Below are positions 12,089-22,372 of a stretch of 62,817 nucleotides of DNA, in pieces. The number at the start of each line of letters is the position of its first letter. Positions within the stretch are counted from its first letter, which is position 1. Under the pieces are notes generated by a model. It searched no databases. It was not told where the DNA came from and worked only from the letters and a program-made list of their open reading frames with translations. This stretch comes from Deltaproteobacteria bacterium (GTDB lineage Bacteria; Desulfobacterota; Desulfobacteria; Desulfobacterales; C00003060), in assembly GCA_019307135.1 (NCBI GenBank), contig JAFDKF010000011.1, positions 1 through 62,817 of the forward strand. Reading direction: 5' to 3'. The translations under genes and the position numbers were made by a program.

Positions 12089-12472
12089 TTACGTCTGCCA
12101 TTCAGCTAAATTGATGGTCTTGCTGGTCGCGTCATCCTCAGGTTCCATGCTGCAGTTGCCGTGGAAGACCACCCCGGCATCAATAATTACCACAGGAGCA
12201 CAGAGGTCACCGAATACGCGGGCTGGCGGATGCAACTCAATGCGGTTTGTGGCTCGGATGTTCCCACTCACCTCCCCCCACACCACAACTGTCTTCACCA
12301 AGATATCCGCATGGACAACCGCTTTTTCTCCTATAGCCATCACCCCTTCTTTGCTCTCTATGCTCCCTGTGAAATGGCCATCAAGTCGCACGGGCCCCTC
12401 AAATACAAGTTTCCCTTCCAGGGTGGTTTCTGGTCCCAAAAACGTCTGTATCCCCTTTCTTGATTTTTTCAT
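12089..12472 (-). CDS. bactofilin
   Basis: Polymer-forming cytoskeletal protein of the bactofilin (DUF583) family, used as a scaffold for cell-wall enzymes and shape control. The 127 residues have the characteristic central right-handed beta-helix of short repeats (LVFEGPVRLDGHFTGSIES, VVWGEVSGNIRATNRIEL) with polar termini. It follows rodA by seven bases at the end of the mre/mrd run, fitting a role in cell shape. Confidence 0.9.
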   Translation of the reverse strand: MKKSRKGIQTFLGPETTLEGKLVFEGPVRLDGHFTGSIESKEGVMAIGEKAVVHADILVKTVVVWGEVSGNIRATNRIELHPPARVFGDLCAPVVIIDAGVVFHGNCSMEPEDDATSKTINLAEWQT

Positions 12473-12479
12473 AAAGGAA

Positions 12480-13592
12480 TCACTCCTTAAACAAAAACCT
12501 GCGCATGCTAATATTCAATAAGATTCCTATAGCACCCATACTAACCAGCATAGAGGACCCCCCATAACTAATTAGTGGCAAGGGTACGCCAACCACAGGA
12601 AGCAACGCCAGCACCATGGCCAGGTTAATAAAGGCCTGCCAAAATATCATGCTGGTGAGACCTACAGCCAAAATGGTACCAAAGGGCTCCTTAGAACGTA
12701 CCGCTACGCTCAGGCCCCATATTACCAACAACACATACAGCGAGATGACCAGAGCTGCCCCCAAAAATCCCCACTCCTCAGCCAACACTGAAAAAATGAA
12801 GTCCGTATGATGTTCAGGTAGAAAGGAGAGGGCGTTCTGGGTACCTTTTAAGAACCCTTTACCGAAAAGCATTCCCGAACCGACCGCAATCTTGGACTGA
12901 ATGATATGATACCCTGCACCCAATGGATCTCCCTCCGGGTCAAGAAATGCCAGGATCCGCAGCTTCTGATATTCTTTCAAGAAAAACCAACCCACCGCAG
13001 ACCCAAGAATACCGGCCCCAGTCAAGCACAGAAGCGTCCTGCGCTCAATCTTTACAAATATGGTCACGCTCCCTGCTATCAGGAGAACGATGAGGCTTGT
13101 GCCCAGGTCGGGCTGTTTCACAATCAAGACAAATGGGATTAAGGTCCAAATTAGCGGCTTCCAAAGCTCCACAAGGGAAAAACCCTCTTCTGAGACACTC
13201 TCAGAGAAATGTCGCGCCAGTATAATTACCAGGGATATCTTGACCAATTCTGACGGTTGAAACGAAACCGGACCCAGGATAAGCCAGCGCTGGGATCCCG
13301 AGACCTCTTTCCCCACGAACAGGACAGCAACCAATAGCCCTATTGAGAACCAGTAAATGGGCAATGCCAGCCGGTTCAGCCACCTGTAGCTGAACAGAGC
13401 CAATAGAATCATTATACCGGTACCGATTGCAAGCCAATAAGACTGCTTCAAGTGGACAAGTCCTTTCACCCCCACTATGTCCGCATTGGCAGTCGCCGCG
13501 CTGTAAAGCGTAAGTATACCAATGCCTCCAAGCACCAGGGTGAGACTTAACAAGACCCAATCAAAATGTTCTAGCAATCTTCGATCAATCAT
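12480..13592 (-). CDS. rodA: peptidoglycan glycosyltransferase RodA
   Basis: SEDS-family membrane polymerase that builds glycan strands for elongation together with PBP2. The 370 residues carry about ten membrane segments and the SEDS motifs GSQRWLILGPVSFQPSE and LPEHHTDFIFSVLAEE, plus the C-terminal ISYGGSSMLVSMGAIGILLN. Standard length. It lies directly after mrdA, separated only by the inverted repeat at 13590-13720. Confidence 0.96.
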   Translation of the reverse strand: MIDRRLLEHFDWVLLSLTLVLGGIGILTLYSAATANADIVGVKGLVHLKQSYWLAIGTGIMILLALFSYRWLNRLALPIYWFSIGLLVAVLFVGKEVSGSQRWLILGPVSFQPSELVKISLVIILARHFSESVSEEGFSLVELWKPLIWTLIPFVLIVKQPDLGTSLIVLLIAGSVTIFVKIERRTLLCLTGAGILGSAVGWFFLKEYQKLRILAFLDPEGDPLGAGYHIIQSKIAVGSGMLFGKGFLKGTQNALSFLPEHHTDFIFSVLAEEWGFLGAALVISLYVLLVIWGLSVAVRSKEPFGTILAVGLTSMIFWQAFINLAMVLALLPVVGVPLPLISYGGSSMLVSMGAIGILLNISMRRFLFKE

Positions 13593-13720
13593 AATAAGTG
13601 AGCTAAAGTGCCTAAAGTGAGCTAAAGTGCCTAAAATGATCTGAGGGATGGACTGGAGTCATTAAAGCTTTTTTCATCCTTAACTTTAGCTCACTTTAGG
13701 CACTTTAGGCATTTTAGTTC
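13590..13720. repeat. inverted array of TAAAGTGCC/TTTAGGCAC words (family A, copy 1)
   Basis: Left arm GTGAGCTAAAGTGCCTAAA repeated; right arm its complement TTTAGCTCACTTTAGGCAC; about 55 bases of different sequence in between. The array lies inside the mrdA-rodA operon, and its right arm supplies the mrdA stop codon. Related copies are at 31270, 32582 and 34916, with fragments at 29568 and 39325. Confidence 0.9.
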
Positions 13721-15537
13721 ACTTTCAAATATGTCTTGATCATCTCCCTTGCAATAGGCCCTGCTGCTGTTGAGCCATGACCACCGTGTTCTATCAGCAC
13801 AGCCACGGCTACTCTGGGTTGTTCAGCCGGCGCAAAGGCAATAAACCAGGCATGGTCTCTGAGATGGAGATGTTCACTCTCGACTGGGTTTTCCTTGTTA
13901 TCTTCCTCCATCCCGACGACTTGGGCCGTCCCGGTCTTGCCGGCCACGTCGATACCAGCAATACGTGCAATCCACCCCGTCCCTCTTGGCTTGTTGACTG
14001 CATCCATCAAGCTTCTTTTTACGATCTCAAGCGTCTTGTCCGAGACAGAGAGCCTTCCTGATGGCACTGGCACCTCTTTCTTTACGAGCGAGCCATCTGA
14101 GGACTCAATCCGCCTGACAACTAACGGTTTGTATCGTATTCCCCCATTTGCAACTGCAGATATCAGGCTGAGCATCTGGATAGGTGTAACCAGGTTGAAC
14201 CCCTGACCGATCGCTACAGAAAGTGTCTCTCCGCCCTGCCAGGGCACCCCCATCCGGCCGAGCTTCCACCATGACGTGGGTACCAGCCCTTTTGCTTCCT
14301 TGTCAAGATCGACTCCCGTGGGCAACCCCAGGCCGCAGGCCTTAGCATATCCGGCCAACCGATCTACGCCCAGTTTTTCACCCACCTGATAGAAAAAGAC
14401 GTCACATGATTCGACCAACGCATCTGTAATCTTCATGAATCCGTGTCCGCCGCGCTTCCAGCACCGAAAGGTGCGATCGCCATACCTGTAGTACCCCGGA
14501 CAGAAGACCCGTGTGTGCTCAGTGATCACCCCTTCCTCCAATCCAGCTATGGCCGTTACAATCTTGTAGGTTGACGCCGGGGGATACTGGCCCTGAATGG
14601 CCTTGTTCTCCATCGGGCGGAACCGATTGGAAGAGAGGTCGTTCCACGACTCGTATGTCATGCCTTCCACAAAGACATTGGGGTCAAAGGCAGGACTACT
14701 CGCCATCGCCAGGATATGCCCGTTGGAAGGGTCCATAGCCACGGCAGCTCCCACCTTTCCGGAAAGTAATGCTTCAGCCTTGCGCTGAAGCCGAATGTCC
14801 AATGTCAGATAGATATTGTTCCCGGGTGTCGCCTCCTCGGTCTTAAGGACCCTTGTGAGCTGGCCAAGGGCGTTGACCTCGATCTGCTGTTCCCCTCGCC
14901 TTCCGTGAAAATAGGGCTCATATGCCTTTTCCACCCCAAATCTTCCAATGAAATCTCTAATCCTGTTGTCAGGAAAGCACCCGCTCTTCAATTCCTCCCC
15001 ACTGATCTCGCCCAGGTATCCGACCAGATGTGAGGCTCGCTTCCCTTCCAAATAATGACGCGACGGCTCCACTGTTATCACAATCCCGGGCAGATCAAGC
15101 TTGTAAGCTTCTATGATCGCCACGACATCACGGCTAACATCGCGCCTCAAGAGAACAGGCTTAAATGAACGCACCCCCCTAACTTCAGCGAGTCTTGCAA
15201 AAAGGGGCTCAGGTGTAATATCTAAGAGCTCTGCCAGCTTGTTGACAACACCCTTGGGATTCTTGGCCTCCCTCGGAACAATAGAGATGTTGAAACAGGG
15301 GCGGTTTTCCACCAGCAGCACGCCATCGCGATCAAAGATGAGACCCCGCGGCGGAGGTATGCCCTGGAGTCTGACGCAGTTGTTTTGGGACTGTCGTCTA
15401 AATTCGGGCCCCTCTACGACCTGCAGATAATACAAGCGTACCAAAATAATTAGAAAAGCTGCGAGAACGCATATCAGTGCTCCGGAAACCCTTTGCCTGT
15501 ACCAATCGCTATCGACTGTATGCAGGTAGCTATCCAT
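13714..15537 (-). CDS. mrdA: penicillin-binding protein 2 (transpeptidase)
   Basis: Periplasmic D,D-transpeptidase of the elongasome. From the ATG at 15537 the product has 607 residues: an N-terminal membrane helix (VSGALICVLAAFLIILVRLY), the dimerisation domain, and the catalytic domain with SxxK in STYK (serine near 322), SCD for the second motif and KTGTAQ for the third. The longer frame to 15729 is rejected because the ATG overlaps the mreD stop (TGATG). The final residues and stop lie in the family A repeat. Confidence 0.95.
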   Translation of the reverse strand: MDSYLHTVDSDWYRQRVSGALICVLAAFLIILVRLYYLQVVEGPEFRRQSQNNCVRLQGIPPPRGLIFDRDGVLLVENRPCFNISIVPREAKNPKGVVNKLAELLDITPEPLFARLAEVRGVRSFKPVLLRRDVSRDVVAIIEAYKLDLPGIVITVEPSRHYLEGKRASHLVGYLGEISGEELKSGCFPDNRIRDFIGRFGVEKAYEPYFHGRRGEQQIEVNALGQLTRVLKTEEATPGNNIYLTLDIRLQRKAEALLSGKVGAAVAMDPSNGHILAMASSPAFDPNVFVEGMTYESWNDLSSNRFRPMENKAIQGQYPPASTYKIVTAIAGLEEGVITEHTRVFCPGYYRYGDRTFRCWKRGGHGFMKITDALVESCDVFFYQVGEKLGVDRLAGYAKACGLGLPTGVDLDKEAKGLVPTSWWKLGRMGVPWQGGETLSVAIGQGFNLVTPIQMLSLISAVANGGIRYKPLVVRRIESSDGSLVKKEVPVPSGRLSVSDKTLEIVKRSLMDAVNKPRGTGWIARIAGIDVAGKTGTAQVVGMEEDNKENPVESEHLHLRDHAWFIAFAPAEQPRVAVAVLIEHGGHGSTAAGPIAREMIKTYLKVN

Positions 15538-16073
15538 CACCTGATTGCAAAATTCCCTGTTTCCCTTTGAGCACCTGATGAGCGGTTCTGAAGTCGGGTG
15601 TGAAGCCTTCCCAAAAGCATAAGAATACCAGGGCCGGTGAGTGCGGCAAAGATGGTCTGCAACAAAACAGGGGCCGTCTGAGCAGACAGCAATTGAGCCC
15701 CCTTCCAGGGGGCTGCTGCTGAAATGCAAAACACAAGGTGCTGTCCGAGCACGCAGGCACCGATCAAGACAGACTGAAATATCGTGTCACCCACATGGAA
15801 GTACTTGGACAAATTTTTTACTGATACAAATATCCAGAAATAGATAGTAAGGTAGAGGCCAAATATTCCGCCAGAAAGCAGATCCATGATAATGCCAAGA
15901 ATTACAATGACCAGGACACCTTTCCTGTTAGGAGCATTGAGGCTTAAGAAAACAACAAGAGGAATTAACAGATCGTAGAAAACACCGTGAAATAAGGGGA
16001 GTCTTAAAATCGTAGTCTGTGCGACAGTGGTCAACAATCCGAGTATGAGATACAAGCAGAAAACCTTCATCAT
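15537..16073 (-). CDS. mreD: rod shape-determining protein MreD
   Basis: Integral inner-membrane protein of the elongasome. 178 residues with five or six hydrophobic segments (LYLILGLLTTVAQTTIL, LLIPLVVFLSLNAP, GVLVIVILGIIMDLLSGGIF) and a short polar tail. The sequence is poorly conserved in general, but size, topology and the four-base overlap with mreC decide it. Confidence 0.88.
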   Translation of the reverse strand: MMKVFCLYLILGLLTTVAQTTILRLPLFHGVFYDLLIPLVVFLSLNAPNRKGVLVIVILGIIMDLLSGGIFGLYLTIYFWIFVSVKNLSKYFHVGDTIFQSVLIGACVLGQHLVFCISAAAPWKGAQLLSAQTAPVLLQTIFAALTGPGILMLLGRLHTRLQNRSSGAQRETGNFAIR

Positions 16074-16876
16074 TCCAGGATAACCAGCACCTCTTCTAAT
16101 CTTGTGAAATCGACGAATGGCCGAACCTTCACTTCTTGAAAAAGTCCTGACGAGGGCCTGGAAATTTCTGAGATTGTCCCCACCCGCAGACCCTTGGGGA
16201 AAAGACCATCCAGTCCTGACGATATTACCGTGTCTTCAATCTTGATATTTGCCTTTCTCACAACGTATTTGAAGCGGCAACTCTCACTGGTCTCCCCTTC
16301 AAGAACACCCCGGGACCGGGTTCGCTGAACAAGTGCATCTATGGCACTACTACGGTCGATGATCAACAGGACCTTGGCGTACCGGCCAGAGGCCCCAATG
16401 ATACGACCCACGATTCCCCCCGAGGCTATCACAGCCATCCCCCTGGAAACCCCATCTCCGGTTCCCCTGTTGATAAAAACGGTCTTAAACCAACCAGAGG
16501 GGTCCAGCCCTACAACTTTTGCAGGGAGCATGCGGTGGGGGACCTCGGACTTCATCTCCAGTAGCTTCCGAAGACGTTGGGAGGCTAACTCAGATTCCAG
16601 GTACCGGCTCTTTTCGATCTGGGCGTTGGCAAGCATCCCCTTAAGCCGATCGCATTCCTCACGGACTGCAACCAAATAGAAATAATGATGCCACATACGC
16701 CCACAAAAATGCATAGTGCGAGTTACACCTTCCTGGAAGGGCACTATACCCGCCATTACCACTCTGTCAACTATTGTGTATCGATGAGGATGCTTGGCGC
16801 TAATAGAAAGGAGGACAATATTGATCAGGGCAAAAAGGATCACGCAGAGGATCCTTGCCAACCTTTTTGAAAACAT
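16070..16876 (-). CDS. mreC: rod shape-determining protein MreC
   Basis: Periplasmic scaffold of the elongasome. The 268 residues show an N-terminal membrane helix (ILCVILFALINIVLLSI), a coiled-coil stretch (EECDRLKGMLANAQIEKSR) and the two beta-barrel domains with AKVVGLDPSGWFKTVFINRG and GVLEGE. Full length. mreB lies 73 bases upstream, mreD overlaps downstream. Confidence 0.94.
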   Translation of the reverse strand: MFSKRLARILCVILFALINIVLLSISAKHPHRYTIVDRVVMAGIVPFQEGVTRTMHFCGRMWHHYFYLVAVREECDRLKGMLANAQIEKSRYLESELASQRLRKLLEMKSEVPHRMLPAKVVGLDPSGWFKTVFINRGTGDGVSRGMAVIASGGIVGRIIGASGRYAKVLLIIDRSSAIDALVQRTRSRGVLEGETSESCRFKYVVRKANIKIEDTVISSGLDGLFPKGLRVGTISEISRPSSGLFQEVKVRPFVDFTRLEEVLVILE

Positions 16877-16949
16877 GTCTCATGTGTGTAGCGGAAAAGG
16901 TTTTCTTGTTGAGGTGCCATCATGACATAATGGCAAGGGAGATTTTCCG

Positions 16950-17999
<1,050 letters not shown>

Positions 18000-18147
18000 T
18001 TAGAGTTCGTATCAATATTGTCGGATTTACCTTCATATCGGAACCGACCACATGGATCTTTAATTATAAAAATATACTAGCACATAGAAATCGTGATTTC
18101 AAGAAAATAAATGTCCAATCGGCTCAAAAAACAATAAAAAAAATATT

Positions 18148-18378
18148 GGCATCCTTCATTCCTCGGTTTACACTTTTCAAGAATGCAGGCGCCAAGAGAT
18201 AAATTCTTTTGTTCGTACTTTTTGGTGTCGGGTGTACTTTTTGGTGTCGGGTGTCAGGTGTCAGGTGTCAGGTGCAAGAAACACTGAAACCTGAAACCTG
18301 AACACTGAAACCTGAAACCCCAAACCTGCAGTGGTGAAAAAAAGTGTAAACTACTTTGTGGCGAAAATGAAGGATGCC
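18148..18378. repeat. 231 bp element with terminal inverted repeats (copy 1)
   Basis: Begins GGCATCCTTCATT and ends AATGAAGGATGCC, a perfect 13-bp terminal inverted repeat; TTTACACTTTT/AAAAGTGTAAA lie just inside. The middle is a heptamer array, GGTGTCA on the left answered by TGAAACC on the right. Related copies are at 28914-29105 (reverse, one end lost) and 37475-37814 (with an insertion). No open frame of note. Confidence 0.88.
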
Positions 18379-18395
18379 GAACAATCCATTTATTC

Positions 18396-19214
18396 ATGCC
18401 AACTGTAAGCGTCGTTATTCCTACATACAACCGCGCATGGGTCCTCAAGAGGGCGATTGATTCGGTCTTGGCTCAGGACTACCGTGATTTCGAGATACTT
18501 GTGGTGGACGATGGGTCAACTGACAGCACACAGGGAATTCTCGAATCCTATCACCAGATCTGCGTTGTAAGGCAAGACCATCTAGGGGTAAGCGCAGCTC
18601 GAAATGCTGGTATTGCCCGGGCTGCGGGTCGCCTTATCACATTTCTCGACTCCGATGATTTGTGGCTCCCCGGAAAACTCTCTGACCAGGTCGCTTTTTT
18701 CAATACCCACCCAGATGCTCTGATTTGTCAAACCGAAGAGATCTGGATAAAAAATGGCATCAGGGTCAACCCCAAAAAGCGGCACAAGAAGTATTCCGGG
18801 ATGATCTTTGAACGTTGCCTGGAATTGTGTATTGTGAGCCCTTCGGCCGTAATGATAAGACGTTGCCTGTTTGATGAGATAGGCGGGTTTGACGAAACGT
18901 TGCCCGTATGCGAGGACTATGACCTTTGGCTAAGGGTCGCCTGCCGGTTTCCTGTGTATTTGATTGAGGCCCCGCTTGTGATTAAACGTGGCGGACACCC
19001 AGACCAACTATCAAGAAGACGCTGCATGGACCGGTTTCGCATACATGCTCTAAAAAAGATCCTCGAAAGCGACTTGCTAAGTCCAGGGCAATACTGCGCA
19101 GCGCACGCGGCTCTGAAAAAAAAGTGTGCAATCTATGCAGGAGGATGTGTAAAGCGGGGACGTGTGAAGGAGGCAAATCACTACATGCGTCTGTCGCGCC
19201 GGTTGAGAATTTAG
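18396..19214 (+). CDS. family 2 glycosyltransferase
   Basis: GT-A fold transferase that moves a sugar from a nucleotide-sugar donor onto a glycan or lipid acceptor at the cytoplasmic face of the membrane. The 272 residues start TVSVVIPTYNRAWVLKRAID, followed by VVDDGSTD, the metal-binding DXD-type FLDSDD and a likely catalytic ED in CEDYDLW near 170. No membrane helix. It begins 18 bases after the TIR element with no convincing SD, and no glycan genes adjoin it; the substrate is unknown. Confidence 0.88.
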   Translation: MPTVSVVIPTYNRAWVLKRAIDSVLAQDYRDFEILVVDDGSTDSTQGILESYHQICVVRQDHLGVSAARNAGIARAAGRLITFLDSDDLWLPGKLSDQVAFFNTHPDALICQTEEIWIKNGIRVNPKKRHKKYSGMIFERCLELCIVSPSAVMIRRCLFDEIGGFDETLPVCEDYDLWLRVACRFPVYLIEAPLVIKRGGHPDQLSRRRCMDRFRIHALKKILESDLLSPGQYCAAHAALKKKCAIYAGGCVKRGRVKEANHYMRLSRRLRI

Positions 19215-19400
19215 GGGCTTCGCCCCAAGTGGAGTATTGGAGTGATGGAGTGGTGGAGTGATGGGTTAACAGCAGCTGGCGTAAGGCGCACGGCACAAGG
19301 CACATGGGAAAAACACCTTGCCTTAAGCCTTACGCCCTGCGCCTTACGCCGATTTTAATACCCACTACTCCAGTACTCCGGTACTCCATCACCCCAGAAG
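19215..19400. repeat. long inverted array (GGAGT and GGCGTAAGGC words)
   Basis: Outer arms: GTGGAGTATTGGAGTGATGG repeated words on the left, CCAGTACTCCGGTACTCCAT on the right. Inner arms: GGCGTAAGGCGCACGG against CCTGCGCCTTACGCC. It forms a nested hairpin of about 185 bp between two plus-strand genes. Confidence 0.85.
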
Positions 19401-19455
19401 CTGATAAGCGGATAGCATTTCGGAGACGTAACATTAGGGCATCCGGACAAAGCAA

Positions 19456-20385
19456 ATGAGTATATTATTAGATGTCGTCTTGATAGCAATATCCACGGGT
19501 TTATTGTGGAAGGGGTCCCATTGGCTTGTAGACTCAGCAGTGCGGATCGCCCATAAGCTGCATATGTCTGATCTGGCAATCGGTTTGACCATTGTTGCCA
19601 TGGGCACCTCTGCGCCAGAGTTTGCGGTCACCATAAATGCCGCCATCAGGGGGCTACCAGATATATCAGTCAGCAACATAGTAGGTTCGAACATTTTCAA
19701 TCTTGGATTTATACTAGGTGGGTGCGCGGTTATCCGAAACATCCAAACCACCCCCGCCCTTGTGTGGCGAGACGGCCTCTTTCTCCTCGGCACGTCATCT
19801 ATTTTGGTTTTATTTCTCAAGGATTTAGTGCTAACCTCTCAAGAAGCACTTGCACTTTTTGCCGCACTTGTCGTATACATCGGTTATCTCTTCTGGAAAA
19901 AGGTACCCATAGAGGAAAAAAAGCCCGAGGAAAATGCCACCTGGAAAGACATCCCGTTTTTTGTCCTGGGAATCATCGCGGTCGTCGCTGGGGGCCACCT
20001 CATTGTCTGGTCAGCAGTTTCTCTGGCTCAGGCATTTAGCATTTCTCAATGGGTGATCGGGGTCACCATTATAGCCGCAGGGACCTCTACACCAGAGTTT
20101 GCCATATCTCTGGTGGCAGCGCTCAAAGGGCGGTATGGTATATCCGCTGGAAACCTGATCGGCAGCGATCTCTATAACCTCCTTGGCGTGCTCGGTTTGG
20201 CGGGGATGCTTCGTCCTCTGACTATTGATGCAGCCGGCCTGGAAAGTCTCTATATACTTGTGGGTATGGTATTGCTTGTGGTTGTATTCATGCGCACAGG
20301 TTTTCGTGTCTCCCGTGCCGAAGGATGTCTTTTGGTGGGGCTTAACCTCATTCGGTGGATATTAGATTTTTCAGCGCAGGGGTGA
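19456..20385 (+). CDS. calcium/sodium antiporter (CaCA/YrbG family)
   Basis: Inner-membrane exchanger of cations. The 309 residues have ten hydrophobic segments in two inverted halves, each with the alpha-repeat signature: GTSAPEFAVTINAA near 50-65 and GTSTPEFAISLVAALKG near 215. Asparagine-containing GSNIFNLGFILG and GSDLYNLLGVLG follow each, as in the family. No clear SD in the palindrome-rich leader. Specificity for calcium is by family only. Confidence 0.92.
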   Translation: MSILLDVVLIAISTGLLWKGSHWLVDSAVRIAHKLHMSDLAIGLTIVAMGTSAPEFAVTINAAIRGLPDISVSNIVGSNIFNLGFILGGCAVIRNIQTTPALVWRDGLFLLGTSSILVLFLKDLVLTSQEALALFAALVVYIGYLFWKKVPIEEKKPEENATWKDIPFFVLGIIAVVAGGHLIVWSAVSLAQAFSISQWVIGVTIIAAGTSTPEFAISLVAALKGRYGISAGNLIGSDLYNLLGVLGLAGMLRPLTIDAAGLESLYILVGMVLLVVVFMRTGFRVSRAEGCLLVGLNLIRWILDFSAQG

Positions 20386-20425
20386 TTGAAAATGTTTGTT
20401 TTTTATTCAAGACAGTGTTACCTAA

Positions 20426-20690
20426 AATGATCGGTTCAAGGTTCAGGGTTCAAGGTTCAAAGGTTATAATATATTGACATCCCTCACTTTATAGCACAAT
20501 AGCCATGCTACCGTTCACGGTTCACGGTTCACGGTTTTAACCTTTGAACATTGAACCGCTGAACCGCTGAACCTTACTACTTGAGGCATCGTCCTTTTGA
20601 TATCAGAGACTTAGGGCTCTTCAACCGGGAACCGTGAACGTTGAACCGCTCAACCTAGGTGTTAATCGCTCAAGCTATCCTCAAGGTCGA
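20426..20690. repeat. GGTTCA/TGAACC inverted array (family G, copy 1)
   Basis: Left arm repeats GGTTCAAGGTTCAGGGTTCA, a middle CACGGTTCACGGTTCACGG array of 7-mers, and a right arm of TGAACC words up to 20690, just before the rng start. Similar arrays are at 25489-25625 and 28740-28795. Confidence 0.85.
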
Positions 20691-20702
20691 AACGTTGAAC
20701 TT

Positions 20703-22196
20703 ATGAACCCAAAAAAGGAACAACACAAGATACTCATCAACGCGGTTGATCCGGAAGAATGTCGTATTGCCCTGGTAAAGGGAAGCAGGCTGGAAAGTTT
20801 TCATATTGAGACCACGGCCGGGGAAATCACACGGGGAAACATCTACAAAGGGGTGGTCACACGTGTGGAACCAAGCCTGCAAGCCGCCTTTGTTGACTAC
20901 GGTGGGGAAAAAAATGGATTCTTACAGCAACACGAAATACATAGTGATTACTATTCTTCTATCGAAAAGCCCGCGGCTGGCAAGAAGGGGACCTTTGGGA
21001 TACGGGATCTTATCAAGCATGGCCAGGAACTCCTGATCCAGGTTACCAAGGAACCCATCCTGAACAAAGGGGCTATGCTGACCACGTTTATCTCTTTGCC
21101 TGGCCGCTATGTTGTCCTGATGCCCGGTGGAAAAAGTTCCGGCATTTCCAGGAAAATCGAAGATGAAAATGAACGCGGACGCCTCAAAGGCATTATGGAG
21201 TCACTGAAGGTCCCAGAAGAATTCGGCACAATTGTCAGGACCGCTGCTCAGAACCAGAAAAAACAAGAGATCTCCAAAGATGTCCGATACCTCCTTCGTC
21301 TGTGGACAAACATTAAGAAGCGGGGGGTCAGCGCCTCTGCCCCCTGTCTGCTTTACAAAGAACTCCATGTTGCAATTCGCGCCATCCGGGATCATTTCAC
21401 ATCCGAGGTAAAGGAAATACTGATAGATAACAAGACCATATTCCAGGATGTGAAATATTTCATTCGGATTATATCTCCGCGGCACACAAACATCGTCAAG
21501 GTCTATAAGGACCCACAACCGATCTTCACCAGGTATGAAATCGAAGATCAGATTAGCTCCATCTTTGAGAGCAGGATCCCCTTGAAATCGGGTGGTCATA
21601 TCGTAATCAACCCAACAGAGGCATTAGTGGCTGTTGATGTCAATTCCGGAAAAGCTACACGTGAACGCTCCATGGAAGAGACCGCATATGCGACCAATAT
21701 GGAGGCGGCTGCTGAAATTGCGCGTCAATTGCGCCTGAGGGACCTGGGTGGCCTTATCGTTATCGACTTTATTGATATGCGGGAGCGGAAACACAATCTG
21801 GCCGTAGAAAAGGCTATGAAGCAGCATAGCAAGCCGGACAAGGCCCGGATTAATATAGGCAAGATCTCGAGATTTGGCCTCATGGAACTGGCCCGTCAAA
21901 GAATCGCTGCATCCATAGAATACGGAAGCTTTATGCCGTGCCCTCACTGCCAGGGAAAAGGGCTGGTTCCGTCTGCCGAAAGGCTCGCGCTCGAGTTTCT
22001 GAGAAGGCTCCGCTCTGAAACCCTCAAAGATAACATCACACAAGTAAAAGGAATCGTACCAAGGAACGTGGGTTACTACTTGCTGAACAAGAAACGAAAA
22101 GAACTCCTGGACGTGGAGACGAGACGAAACCTGACTATCACAGTAGAGGAAGACCCCGCTATACAACCCGGTGAAAGCCGTATTATCTGTGAATGA
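20703..22196 (+). CDS. rng: ribonuclease G/E family endoribonuclease
   Basis: Single-strand endoribonuclease for rRNA maturation and mRNA decay. From the ATG at 20703 there are 497 residues: an S1 domain (GNIYKGVVTRVEPSLQAAFV), the 5'-sensor region, the DNase-I-like catalytic part with metal-binding aspartates in AVDVNSGKAT and VIDFIDM, and the zinc-link CPHCQGKG. Length matches RNase G; the long RNase E scaffold tail is absent. The 23 extra codons upstream are repeat-encoded and rejected. Confidence 0.94.
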   Translation: MNPKKEQHKILINAVDPEECRIALVKGSRLESFHIETTAGEITRGNIYKGVVTRVEPSLQAAFVDYGGEKNGFLQQHEIHSDYYSSIEKPAAGKKGTFGIRDLIKHGQELLIQVTKEPILNKGAMLTTFISLPGRYVVLMPGGKSSGISRKIEDENERGRLKGIMESLKVPEEFGTIVRTAAQNQKKQEISKDVRYLLRLWTNIKKRGVSASAPCLLYKELHVAIRAIRDHFTSEVKEILIDNKTIFQDVKYFIRIISPRHTNIVKVYKDPQPIFTRYEIEDQISSIFESRIPLKSGGHIVINPTEALVAVDVNSGKATRERSMEETAYATNMEAAAEIARQLRLRDLGGLIVIDFIDMRERKHNLAVEKAMKQHSKPDKARINIGKISRFGLMELARQRIAASIEYGSFMPCPHCQGKGLVPSAERLALEFLRRLRSETLKDNITQVKGIVPRNVGYYLLNKKRKELLDVETRRNLTITVEEDPAIQPGESRIICE

Positions 22197-22250
22197 TCAT
22201 TTAAGGTAAGTTCTCAATAAGTTGGGGTAAATTGTATTTTGCGAGTATTC

Positions 22251-22325
22251 ACTGGATTCCCGCCTTCGCGGGAATGACAGGCACTTACGCCCAATCGTCA
22301 TTCCCGCGAAGGCGGGAATCCAGGA
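22251..22325. repeat. GATTCCCGCCTTCGCGGGAATGAC palindrome pair
   Basis: Two copies of the palindrome ATTCCCGC-CTTCG-CGGGAAT in opposite orientation flank a 17-base centre. This word occurs widely in proteobacterial intergenic DNA. It lies between rng and oadB. Confidence 0.85.
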
Positions 22326-22372
22326 GTCAATACCCGGAATTATTGAGGTGTTACCATTTAAGGAACTGAGCT